From Strongyloides papillosus (lineage: Eukaryota; Nematoda; Chromadorea; Rhabditida; Strongyloididae): a DNA stretch of 64,000 nt. Each line of letters opens with the position of its first letter. Position 1 is the stretch's first letter. Positions 1-10,794 of the stretch are shown piece after piece. Position numbers and translations under genes: made by a program. The stretch is from NCBI GenBank assembly GCA_005656395.1, contig SRSI01000048.1:868001-932000 (forward strand), in the 5' to 3' direction. Below the pieces are notes generated by a model that searched no databases, was not told the origin of the DNA, and worked only from the letters and a program-made list of their open reading frames with translations.

Positions 1-3000
1 AATAATTTTGTTGTTTTTTCTATAACTAAATAATATTCACTGAATTTTTCAATACAAATTATAACAAAAAATTTCTTTTAAATTTTATCGAAAAAGTCTT
101 TAATTATCAAAAAAAGTTTTTTTAATTATGAGAAAGCAGGAGAAAAATATTTAAAAGTCAATATGTGTGTAATAATTAAATTAGATGACCATGGAAATTT
201 TAACATTGTCTATCTTATCTAGAAAAAGAAGCAATTTTTCTCAGTACCATTTATATGTCAACTCTTTTTTGAATTTATTTTAATAAAAGTACATCAAAAA
301 TCAATACTATGACAATATGCTTCTTATTTTTAACTTCCATTGTACTATAATTTAATAAACTTTTTTGTTCTCTTCTTATAGAGCTACTGGAAAATTTTGT
401 TGGTACTTTCACGTGAAGTGATAAATTCAATGATCATTAAAGAATTTTATTAAACTTTTAATAAATAATTAATTAATTTAAGTGATTTAAAGTTTATTAT
501 TTAATTTGAAGGGTTGAATGACTGTAAATTTTAAGGAACTTGCTTGATTCATTCTTAAAATCACAGAGTTATAAAGTATATTGCTTGGGGAATCAACCTA
601 AAAATCTCGTAAAATAAAATACATAATATCAATATACAGGTGATCAAAATACTTTTATTAAAGTTGTCATGACTAATTGGATAGCTTAAGTACAAAACAA
701 TTGATAGATTTTTCATATTTAATCAAAAGAAAGAAAAAAAATTCAAGAACAAAAACATTTTAAGATTAATCTTATAAATCTATTATGTATGTTGAAGTTG
801 CAAAAAGTAAGTGTGATAAAATGTAAGATACTTAATGTATCCACTTTAAATTAAGCTAATTATATCTATATATGGGATAACCAAATGCCATATATGAGTT
901 AATTTCCTTTTTATAGGAAAAAAGATTTAAGAAAAAAAAGAACGCCTCCTGACTTTTGATGGTTATATAGATATAATTTTTAACCATATTTAACACATTT
1001 TATCACTCACTTTATCCTTATAAATACATATTAGATATATAGATGTGTAATATTATTTTTTTTTGTTTATATCTAAAAAAATTCTTTTAAAACATCACAC
1101 AATTGTTGTAAGGGTACAAAATTTTTCTCTCGTTTTCTTCATTTAATATCTATTTTATATAGATGATTCTTTTCATAGAATGTATTTTAACTTTTATCAC
1201 TAAATATCTTTATTCATTTTAACATACATTTTCAAAATAGGATTTAATAAAAAGTGGAAGTTAAATTGCTAACATTATATCTCCCTCAATTTTTATTGAT
1301 AATATTATAATTAAAAAGATGTCCAAAAATATATATCATTGTTAAGGAGAGGGTAAAACTTCTTCAAAAAGTATATATCTCAATTTATCTTCTATCAAAC
1401 AACATTAAAATGTTATTAGTACTTAAATCAAATTTTTATAAATAAGGGACCCCTAACTTTTTAAATTTTAAAGGCAAAGAGTGAAAATATATATCAAATA
1501 AAAATTAATAAAAGATTTTTCCCCTCCAGAGAAGTGACTTTTATTTTCAAAAACTTTCTTCATTAATATTTGATTTCATTTTTATTAAAATACTTTCAAT
1601 GTCCCTGTCTCATGCTGTTTTGGATGGTAAAAAGTTTTTATCCAATTTTAATGAAATTCGTAAAAGGAGAACCTTCTTCATTCTTCTTAATATATTGTAC
1701 ATCCGTCCTCTTTTCTTCATTATTAATGTTATTATTATTTTTTATTATCACCACCATCATCATTATCATCTTCTGATGACTTCACTCCCTTTTGAAATAT
1801 ATTTAATAATTATTGTCTCATGAATATAACTCATAATTTATAACTTTTTTCTATTTTTTAATCACCATCTTTTTCACATATTAAAAGTAATTTTTTAATA
1901 TACTTTTTAAACCATCAAATTATAAATTAATTGAAAAAGTCAAAAATAAAGAAAAATATAATATGTCTATATAATGGACCTTAAAAATAAAATAATAATA
2001 ATAGTATAGGAAAAAAGTTTTGTTTACCAAGAATAATTTGACGGAAATGTTTATTTTTTATGTAAACATTTTTTAGGAAGAAATAGAAAATATTATTATT
2101 GGGAACATTTTTGATTAATAGTATCCTTTTTTTATCTTATTATTTATATTCATTGTCACAAAAAATAAGTTAAATATCTTCAATGTGGGATTATATTATT
2201 TTTTTTATCAAAAAATCAAAGATAATTTTTTAAGCCATAAAAAGTTAACTAGTAATCTTTTAACATATCACTCGCTCATTATTCATCTAATTTTGAGAAT
2301 TTCAATATCAAGAAGTCATAATGAATAATTTTTTCCCTTGGTCAAAATAATAAGATAATAACAGAAGCAGTCACTCCATCTTTTTTTTAAATTTTTTTGT
2401 TGTTGTCATCTTAAGATAGCACTAAAAAAAGTTTCTAGATGCGCTAAGACATTCATATTTTGAGTCAAAATCTTTCCATAAAAAATGCTTGACACTATGA
2501 AGATACACAAGAAGATATGTTGTAAGAGGCGGAGGCCTCACTTAATATTTATCCTCAACCATAACCATTTTTCACCATCTTCTGTCTGTGTCCATCTTTT
2601 ACCCTATTATTTAATCATCATCAAACCATCATCACTATTATCAGAGACCCCTCACAAAATAATCTATTTTTGGTCTTTCATTTTATTACTTGATTGTCTT
2701 TTTAAATCAAAAAGAAAAAGATTTTTCAAGACAGTGGATTCTTTTTATATATAATAAATATATTAATGCTATATATATTTATATTTATACAGAAAAAGTT
2801 GCCTTCTTATTCTTTGTAAAAAGAGCATTATTGAAAATATCCTAATGATATAACAGAGACAAAGATCCAGAAATGAGAACTATTATTACATCATTCTACT
2901 ATTTATGATTATGAAGTGATTCTATTTTATTTTTTTTATTTATTTACACCGTTTAATTATATCTATATATTATATATATATGTATATATATATTAATATA

Positions 3001-3015
3001 TATATATCTTCTAAA
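1..3015. other. gene-free A+T-rich flank
   Basis: I see no supported gene here. Short open frames exist (for example near 1570-1823 and 2485-2754), but they consist of A+T-driven residues without domain, signal peptide or splice-linked partner. The stretch probably holds the 5' flank and promoter of the glutamate receptor gene that begins at its right edge. An upstream exon of that receptor, carrying a better signal peptide, could lie here unrecognised. Confidence 0.5.
2957..3008. repeat. AT dinucleotide microsatellite
   Basis: About 50 bp of nearly pure alternating A and T, interrupted by single C and G positions, immediately upstream of the first recognisable exon of the glutamate receptor. 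It is a simple repeat, probably unstable in length. Confidence 0.8.
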
Positions 3016-6000
3016 ATGTTATATTCACATGTGACATTACTTATGCTTCGAGTAATTGATATTTACTCGAAACAATCTGTCCAACAAAGCACAACAAGAA
3101 TGTTGGTAGCTGAGATTCCCGGTGATATTCAAGTAATTAACAAAAAATTTTATTATCAAATATTATATTATTTTTTCATCATTTAGATTGGTGCATTATT
3201 TCCAGTCCATAGGCAAATTCAGGGTAGTGAAAGTTGCGGCGAAATATGGGAATCTTATGGTATACAAAGAATTGAAGCCAGTTTTTTAGCGTTAAAATAT
3301 CTAAATAAAAGATTGCCATTTAAATTAGGAATTGAGATTCATGATACTTGTTGGAGTGAACGTGTAACTATTAACTCGTTAATTAGAATGCTAAAAGAAA
3401 ATGTTGCTCAGAATAAGTGTTGTACGACACCGGGATGTGAAAAAAAGAATAATGCTGTTATTTCAGCCGTTTTAGGTACACTATTTTTATTATTTTATTT
3501 TACATTTTATAATATTTTAAGGTCCTGGTAAAAGTTCAACAGCCTTATCAGCACAAAATTTACTTCAAGTATTTAAAATTCCCCAAATAGGTTACTCATC
3601 AACATCTATTGAATTGTCTGATAAGGAAAGATTTGCATACTTTACAAGAGTTGTCCCATCTGATGTATGGCAAGCTCGAGCCATTTTTGAAGTTCTTCAA
3701 CATTTTAATTGGACGTATGTTGCCGTAGTTTACTCTGCTGGTAATTATGGTGAAAAAGGTTATGAAGAACTATTAAAAATGACTAATGAAAATGTGTGTA
3801 TAGCACATTCTGAGAAAGTTAAACCACTTGCTCCAGAAGAAGAATTTAGGAGAGCTCTTAAGCAAATTATTAATCTTAAAATTGTTCCTAAAGCAATTGT
3901 TTGTTTTTGTGAAGGTTAATTAATAATTTTTTAATAAAATAATCAATTAATAAATACTTATATTTTTTAGGTGAAGTTGCAAAGGCAATGCTTGCTGCTC
4001 AAAGATATTTAATGTCAAAGGATAAAAGTATTGAAAAATTTCAATGGATTGGTTCTGATGGTTGGGCTGATAGAAAAGATGTTGTTGCTGGTATTGAAGA
4101 TGAAGCAACTGGTAGTTTTACAATAAGAATACACTCACCTAGAATTGAAGCATTCGAGAAGCATTATTTTAATCTTCATCCCGAAAATAACTCTGTCAAT
4201 CCATGGTTTCGTGATTTTTGGCAACAAAAATTCGAATGCCAATTTGTAATACCAAAAGAGGAAGTTGGATTAAAAAGACAATGTACTGGTAATGAAAGTT
4301 TAAGAATTGGTTATGAACAGGTATGTTAAAATATTTTAATTTAAAAAGTATTATTAATTCTTTTTCATTATATCATTTTGCATGTTAAGTGATAAGACAT
4401 CTATAGTTATCTCCACATTTAACTATAATTTATAATATTACATTATCTTTCTAATCTTTTCAATACATCTTCCCCCTTCATCTACACTTTTTCAATCCAC
4501 TTTTTGATTAAGCTTTTCTCAATAAAATTAACTTTGACTGATAAGTGCCTGTAAACTAGTGTTTGGATAAAAAGATAAGGAAAAATGAGTCTATTTTGAA
4601 GGAAAGTCATTTACTAACAACTATCTTGACATTTGTATCAATGAAACTCTAAAAAGATAACAACAATTAAGGAGAGAGAGAGAGAAATGACATAGGACAC
4701 AAATATTCTAGGGGTCCTTTCATAGACAATAAATGTCCCATTATTTTGATGATAATAAAATCCGATATATTAAATTGGCTAGATAAAAATGAGATAGATG
4801 GATAAAAAAGAGACGATAAAGTTTCGAAAACGTTATCATCTCTCCTCTTCATTATTATATCCTATTATAGAAAAATTATATCCATGTATTTATGTTGCAG
4901 TACAATTGTGTAAAACTTTTCCCATTGATAAATCTAATTATTAGTTTACTGAATGAAGAATGTCTAAAGTAGAAGTGCAAAAAGAAGAAAGGCATTTAAA
5001 ATTTATAAAATCTTCTCCATCATCAAAATATACATATATATATGTATGTGATGAAAGGATAAAAATATATTTTGTGACTTTACAATAAAAATATATAATA
5101 CGAAAAGATAAAGGAGATGATAAAGTAGTAAAAAGATGTTATAATGAGAAAATAACTACCATTATTGTTATTATGATTCTCTTTTCTTTATACACACATG
5201 ATTTAATTTTATCATAAATTTAAGGACCCTAAACTGTCTCAAGTTAGTAATGCTATTAGAGTTCTTGGAGAAGCATTAGAAAAAATGTATAAAGATAGAT
5301 GTGGATTAAATAAAAATTTTACTGAATGTACAGCAATGCATACAATTAATGGAACATTACTTTTCAAGTATATTCTTAACGTAACATTTATTGACGAGTT
5401 CCAACAAGTTATTACATTTGATCAAAATGGTGATGCACCAGCATGGTATGACATACTTAATTATGTTGGCAAAAATGGTGGTTACAAATTAGCTGGAAGT
5501 TTTAGACAATTTCCCTCGGGAAATTATAGTTTGAAATTTCATAAAAAACGAATTATTTTTTATAATAATACTTATAATGTTCCGATATCTGTTTGTAGTC
5601 AACCATGTGGTAGAGGTTTAAAGAGAACTCCGACAACAGCATGTTGTTGGTTATGTGAACCATGTGCAGCAAATGAAATTGTTAACCAAACAACATGCAT
5701 AGAATGTCCATCAGCATACTGGCCTGATGAAGAAAGACTTAATTGTGTACCATTACCAGTTAACTATCTTCAATGGCATTCTCCTGGTGTATTAGCTGCC
5801 TTAATTTTTGCAATTCTAGGAATACTCTCAACTATCTTTACTATTATTACATTTGTTAATCATAACTCAACTCCTGTAGTTAAATCAACTACACGTGAAT
5901 TATCATATATTATTCTTTGTGGTATCATAGCATGCTACGGTGTTACATTTGCTATTTTAGCTAAACCAACTTTTATATCATGTTTTATATCAAGGACCTT

Positions 6001-7756
6001 ACCACCAATTGCCTTTTCAGCTGTCTATGCAGCATTATTAACAAAAACAAATAGAATTGCCAGAATATTAGCAGGATCCAAGAAAAGAATATTAACAAAA
6101 AAACCACGATTTCTTTCTACATTTTCACAAGTTGTTATAACATGGATTCTTGTTGGTATTCAAGGAATTATTGTTGCAGTTGGTGTTATTAAAGAGATGC
6201 CAAAAGCAAATTATGATGAAAATTTTCTACCAGCAAAAGTTGTTCTTGTTTGTACCTCATCAACACCTGCCTTTTTATCACCATTCTTCTGGAATTTATT
6301 TTTAATTATTCTTTGTACATTATATGCTATTAAAACAAGAAATCTTCCAGAAAATTTTAATGAAGCTAAATTTATTGGATTTACTATGTATTGTACACTT
6401 GTTGTTTGGTGTGCATTTATTGTTCTTCATTTTGGTGCTGTAAACAAAGCTCTTATTATGAGTTTTTCTTTTTCCTTATCTGCATCAATTGCATTAATTA
6501 TCCTTTTTGCACCAAAAGTTTATATTATTATTTTTCAACCAGAAAAGAATGTTAGAGCATCATATACAACAACCAAATTAATTAGATGCCATTTTGGTAA
6601 TACACAAGGAAATGTTGAAAATAAAAATCGTTCCATATCAAAAGCACGATCCTCAACACAAAGTCTTTCATATAGGTAAGTTTTTAATCATTATTGTTTT
6701 GTTGTTGCTCATAATTTTGCTTATCAAACGCTTTCTCATAAATTTTTTTTACTTCCTAAGTTGTCCTACACGCACAGCATCGCTTCATATTGCTGCTAAC
6801 CAATCTTCTATCATATCTTCATCAGGTCAAACAACGAAAAGTGATGTTTCAACACAAACCGAAAGTAATATTTTCCATAATACATCATCATTACTTCCAT
6901 CTCAACCATTCAGATTCAAAAGACAACTTTCTATATCTCATGGGAAAAAGAAAATTAGTGAAGATGTTATACAATTAATTGATTCTTGTAGAAAATATCA
7001 AGAAGATAGATTACAATCAACTGAAATAAATGCACCAAAAAATTTATTATTAGAGGTGGAGGAGGATGATGATGATACGGAGGATGAACATATCTCAGGA
7101 ATAATAAAGAATACCTTGCAAAATCAAATGAGAACAGTTTTATCAACAGTTAACCCAACAACTTTAGGAAATTTGGTGTTATCAGATGACAGCGATTCCC
7201 ATTCAGGTGGTGGCATTCGTAACCCAGGAGCTGAAACTGATCCTGATGATGGTCATTTTGAAGAGGTAAATATTTATTTTTAAAAAATATTGTCTATATT
7301 TCTTACAATATAATACATTAAAGTGTAAACAAGGAAGAAAACAAAATTTAAGAAAATAATAGCTTCTCTCCTTTCTTATCATTATTAAAATTTACCCCAA
7401 TCACAATAACACTTTTTTTGTTTAAACCACCTTTGAATGGAATAATGATAAGGGATAGATAGGTTTATTTAGGTAACATTCTTTTTTTTTATCATATATC
7501 ACCTCTCTCTATCTCCATAATGCTTCATACCAACACTTTATAATACTCAACTTTAAAGAACAGTGTTCCATTATTCACGCACCCCATATAAAAAGTCATA
7601 TCAAGTTATTAGTTTTCTTTTATTATATTGTAAGATTAGATAATTTTTTCTATTCACATTTTTATAATATGTTTTACTTTACCATTTTTGATATTATAGT
7701 TTTTACGTTCCACCGGTTTACATTCCGTTCAATTAAGTAACGCTACACAACTTTGA
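3016..7756 (+). CDS. mgl-2: group I metabotropic glutamate receptor (class C GPCR)
   Basis: Seven exons: 3016-3132, 3187-3475, 3522-3914, 3971-4320, 5225-6675, 6761-7265, 7700-7756; all junctions are GT/AG and keep frame. The protein is a plasma-membrane, G-protein-coupled glutamate receptor. Order: Venus-flytrap ligand domain (motifs IPGDIQIGALFPVH across the first intron, SYGIQR, GYSSTS, GSDGWADR), cysteine-rich linker (CSQPCGRG... CCWLCEPC), seven membrane segments (about 5780-6540), then a Ser/Thr-rich and acidic cytoplasmic tail. The third membrane region ends TKTNRIARILAGSKK followed by KPRF, which resembles vertebrate mGluR1/5 rather than group II or III. The lysine that contacts the glutamate side chain in mGluR1 (motif MKPIDG) is histidine here (MHTING). 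The last exon adds 18 residues ending in ATQL, a class I PDZ-type ligand. The start is uncertain: the ATG at 3016 gives only a weak signal peptide, so an upstream exon is possible. The family is certain; orthology to C. elegans mgl-2 is inferred. Confidence 0.88.
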
Positions 7757-7763
7757 GGATAAC

Positions 7764-7769
7764 AATAAA
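7764..7769 (+). promoter_or_regulatory. AATAAA poly(A) signal between receptor and maf
   Basis: A canonical AATAAA lies 7 nt past the receptor stop codon. An AG suitable as a 3' splice or trans-splice acceptor (ending at 7804) and the Maf start codon at 7817 follow. This order is what a nematode intercistronic region looks like. It is inferred, with no transcript support. Confidence 0.5.
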
Positions 7770-7816
7770 ACTGAAGAACTTGAATCATTAATTTAGAGAT
7801 ATAGTTAATTAATGGG

Positions 7817-8451
7817 ATGGAAGTTAGTTCATTTGGAGGTAGTGGGTCACATTGTGGTTTAATATCTCCATACTCACTTGCATCTAATGGTAGTAATGCT
7901 GATAGTAGTAGCAATTCTTCAATGTGTAATTCTAATCAATTACTGGATTTGACGGATGAGGAGTTGGCACATCTATCTGTAAGACAGCTTAATCAACGAC
8001 TTCAAGTATGTTTATTATAATAATTAATGAGTACATATTCCATTTAAAGGGTTATGATCAAGTGGTTGTTGCAAAGTTGAAACAAAAACGGCGTACACTA
8101 AAGAATCGTGGATATGCATTAAACTGCCGGGTACGACGTCTTCAATCACAACATCAACTTGAGGAGATTAATCAAAAACTAAGAAATGAGGTGGCTTCTC
8201 TTCGATGTACTATACAATACCTCCAATCACGTCTACAATATTATGAACCATTTACAAACGCACAATTAACAAACATACAATACACTGAAAATAATATGAC
8301 AACATTTCACTTATCTGACAATGTTTCATCAACCAATGATATGAATAATAATAATAATGGCTCCAATATACAACAACCACAACAACAAATTGGAAGTTAC
8401 AATACTTCTAATAGAGTACTCTTTAACAACTCTATGACGCGGGAATTTTAG
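7817..8451 (+). CDS. maf-1: Maf-family bZIP transcription factor
   Basis: Two exons, 7817-8005 and 8050-8451, separated by a 44-nt intron. The first exon carries the Maf extended homology region ([17 protein letters not shown]); the second begins [23 protein letters not shown], the Maf basic region with its ancillary DNA-binding helix. A leucine zipper follows (heptads around [19 protein letters not shown]), then an Asn/Gln-rich tail. It should dimerise and bind MARE-type DNA sites in the nucleus. Length is about 196 aa; the N-terminal Ser/Gly-rich region is short, so it is intermediate between small and large Mafs. An out-of-frame ATG at 7812 overlaps the start and opens a 16-codon uORF, which may lower translation. 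It starts 60 bp after the glutamate receptor stop, on the same strand. Confidence 0.92.
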
Positions 8452-8819
8452 TATCATCTTTTTTTTAAGTATATTCAAAGAGATAAAATATATCATGTTG
8501 TTAAATTTAATTATCATTTTTTTGTAAAATTAAAATATTTAATATGTATAAACATTTGATATGTTAAAATAATCAAATAAACAAACAATTTTTTAATAAT
8601 AAATGTATAATTATATGTCAACTTTAAATGCATTCTTAAGATCCTTCTTACAATTGTACAAACTTTATCTCTCTCACTCTCTAAAATAGGCACTAGAACA
8701 GTACAAACGCTAGTGTAAAAAGAGGAAACGCCTTCCCAACCTAAAAGTATGTGATGTCCTCTAACCCAACTAACATTAGAATAGATTATAGGGGTCGCCA
8801 CCAACTTTACACATCATTT
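8452..8819. promoter_or_regulatory. spacer with presumed U1 promoter
   Basis: No coding signal. The right half (about 8640-8819) is less A+T-rich than its surroundings and lies directly 5' of the U1 snRNA gene, where the snRNA proximal sequence element is expected at roughly -50 to -70. I cannot assign a specific element by eye. Confidence 0.35.
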
Positions 8820-8986
8820 AAACTTACCTGGCCGGGAGTCTCTGGTGATCAAGAAGGCCGGAGCTCCGTAGTGAGGCTTCACCATTGCACTTTAGGTTGA
8901 AGCTGACCTGCGAGGCAACCTCAAACGAGGTTAGCCCACGGCTTAATTTTTGCGTGTGGGAGAGATGCGTTCGCGCACTCTCCCGA
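8820..8986 (+). ncRNA. U1 spliceosomal snRNA
   Basis: The RNA starts AAACUUACCUGGC, the conserved 5' end that pairs with 5' splice sites. Stem-loop I has the U1-70K loop GATCAAGAAGG (8847-8857). Stem-loop II has the U1A loop ATTGCAC (8884-8890). A third stem (about 8908-8940) follows, then a single-stranded Sm site AATTTTTG (8945-8952), and a terminal stem GGGAGAG/CTCTCCC (8958-8964 with 8978-8984). Length is about 167 nt, close to the nematode norm. Order and motifs are complete, so the gene is probably functional and transcribed by Pol II. The 3' end is set from the terminal stem and is good to a few bases. Confidence 0.95.
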
Positions 8987-9055
8987 AATCCTCCTAAGGC
9001 TCCTGCCTTCCGATCCCTCTTGATCGGTTGGTGGGGTGACCCAATCTCAAAGTTT
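8987..9055. other. structured, relatively G+C-rich tail after U1
   Basis: About 70 bp directly 3' of U1 remain much richer in G+C than the neighbourhood and contain two perfect hairpins: AAGGC-TCCT-GCCTT at 8996-9009 and CCGATC-CCTCTT-GATCGG at 9010-9027, with a weaker TTGG/CCAA pairing at 9028-9044. It could be part of the U1 3'-end processing signal or a separate small RNA. I see no Sm site, no tRNA architecture and no spliced leader sequence in it. Confidence 0.45.
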
Positions 9056-9223
9056 GTATGAGCTTTGTTTTAGTTTATAATAGTAGTATACGATTATCCA
9101 AAATTTGTATTTGAAGTTCTTTACATTTGAAATAATAAATTTTACATGAGAAACCCATGCAAATTTTTGATCAAATTTTAACATAAAAATAACGATAAAT
9201 TTTTGTTAACAATTATTTATCAA

Positions 9224-10006
9224 ATGTCTCGTGATCGTAAGTCAAGGAAAAATCGCAGTAAATCTAGAGATCTAGAATCTCGAAGACGTAGTAGAAGGAG
9301 AACTCATAGTAGGAGGAGTAAAAAATCAAATAGTGATAAAAAATCGCGTAGTAGAAGACAAAGATACACAGTACGCGATGTAGAAAAACCTCTTTCAAGT
9401 AATCCTTTAATGAATGATCAACCTAATATACTTGGAGGAGATATACAGCAACATCCTGGAGTCCAAGCACCTGTACAAAATATACCACAAACTGTACAAA
9501 ACAATATTGATCAAAGACCTGTAGTGGAAGTAGTACAAAAACCTCCAGAAGTACCTGTTAAGGCAGTTACAGTTATAAACTCTGCTGAACGTATAAAGCC
9601 ACCAACTAGGAGAGTCAAAAGGACAGCTCCAAATTTGTCTGCAAACTATAGTTGCTTCTCAGTTTCAAGTCAGAAAGTTGATGGAAAAATGGTTCATTCA
9701 GTGTTTGTAACAACAACAGAAAATATCCCAAAAAGAGTGCAACTTGACAATAATAAATTGGCTCTTGGTAGCAAAAATATTCTTGATAATTTGGAAATTC
9801 AAAAAATTTGTAAAAATATTAAAAATGGTGTTAAATTTGGAAATTATCCACAAGAGACTATTGGTAATATAAAAAATTGCAAGGAAACAGGAAGGGTTCC
9901 AAATTATGATGGTACATTCAAGACTAGAGATGATGTTAAATTGGATAATCGTGATATGTTCTTGGCGAAGATTCGTTCATTACAAGATAAAATTTTCATT
10001 CAATAA
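9224..10006 (+). CDS. RS-rich protein of unknown function
   Basis: Single-exon gene for about 260 aa. Residues 1-50 are an arginine/serine-rich tract (repeated RS, SR and RR dipeptides, as in MSRDRKSRKNRSKSR) typical of SR-type splicing factors. Residues 60-130 are Pro/Gln/Val-rich and look disordered. The C-terminal 120 residues have ordered composition, but I recognise no domain and see no RNP1/RNP2 motif of an RRM. A nuclear role in RNA processing is a guess from the RS tract alone. The ATG at 9224 was chosen because the RS domain begins there; the frame upstream of it gives only noise. The start lies about 240 bp downstream of the U1 snRNA. Confidence 0.75.
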   Translation: MSRDRKSRKNRSKSRDLESRRRSRRRTHSRRSKKSNSDKKSRSRRQRYTVRDVEKPLSSNPLMNDQPNILGGDIQQHPGVQAPVQNIPQTVQNNIDQRPVVEVVQKPPEVPVKAVTVINSAERIKPPTRRVKRTAPNLSANYSCFSVSSQKVDGKMVHSVFVTTTENIPKRVQLDNNKLALGSKNILDNLEIQKICKNIKNGVKFGNYPQETIGNIKNCKETGRVPNYDGTFKTRDDVKLDNRDMFLAKIRSLQDKIFIQ

Positions 10007-10794
10007 CATTTAGAAAAAAACATTAATATAATATTAATATGTAACTTTTTAATATAATTCATTTTTAATCATATAACCATTGAAACATTTGTAATAGATG
10101 TTAAATAAAAGACTCTTTTGTATTTTAATAATATTTTTGCTAACAAATTTTTATCACCCCCATCTGCGGACATTAATTTCAACAATTTTAATTTGAAATA
10201 ACAACTTTTCAAAGTTTTTATTAGATTATTTAATTGCGTAATATTATATCAAAATTAATGGTAAAAAATAAATTTAATATAAATATTAATTTATACTTTT
10301 ATTATTTTAATAATAAGTTTTATATAAATTGTGAGATAATATCAATGATTACATTTCACGATTTCTAAACAATTTAATATTTAAACTTATCAAATTAAAT
10401 TTAAAAACGATATATAAAATTTAATGTAAATTTAATGCTTGTTAATAGGAATGATAAAATTTAATCTGATATGCTCTTTTTAATGGTTAATTGGTAGTGA
10501 TAATCAGTTTAAAATAAGCCCAATAGATAAATTTTTGTGTGTTGGAAATGAAAAATATAATTAGCAACTAAAACTCAAAAGAATAATTAATATTATGAAA
10601 ATAAATATATATTTTTGTGGTCAAAGTGTTATGAAGAGGTAACCGTTAATTTATAAATGATTGTACTTGTAATTTTCTAGTAAATAAAATAGTTTTTTTT
10701 TTAAATATTTTAAAATATTTATTTATAATTGGTGTGACTGATAAAATTAGAAAGTATATATAAATTTATACCCGTTAAAATAAAAATAAAAAAT
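10007..10794. other. intergenic, A+T-rich
   Basis: Lies between the convergent ends of the RS-rich gene (+) and the sulfotransferase gene (-). It should contain both 3' UTRs. Nothing else is recognisable. Confidence 0.5.

Noticed and set aside
1570..2754. Several 68-89 codon frames upstream of the receptor gene
   Set aside because: A+T-driven composition (Ile, Phe, Leu, His runs), overlapping alternative frames and no splice-linked partner or domain.
7729..7914. Minus-strand frame covering the receptor-Maf junction
   Set aside because: Antisense shadow of the last receptor exon and first Maf exon.
8987..9055. Spliced leader or SmY-type RNA after U1
   Set aside because: No Sm-binding AATTTTTGG-type site and no leader sequence followed by a donor on either strand.
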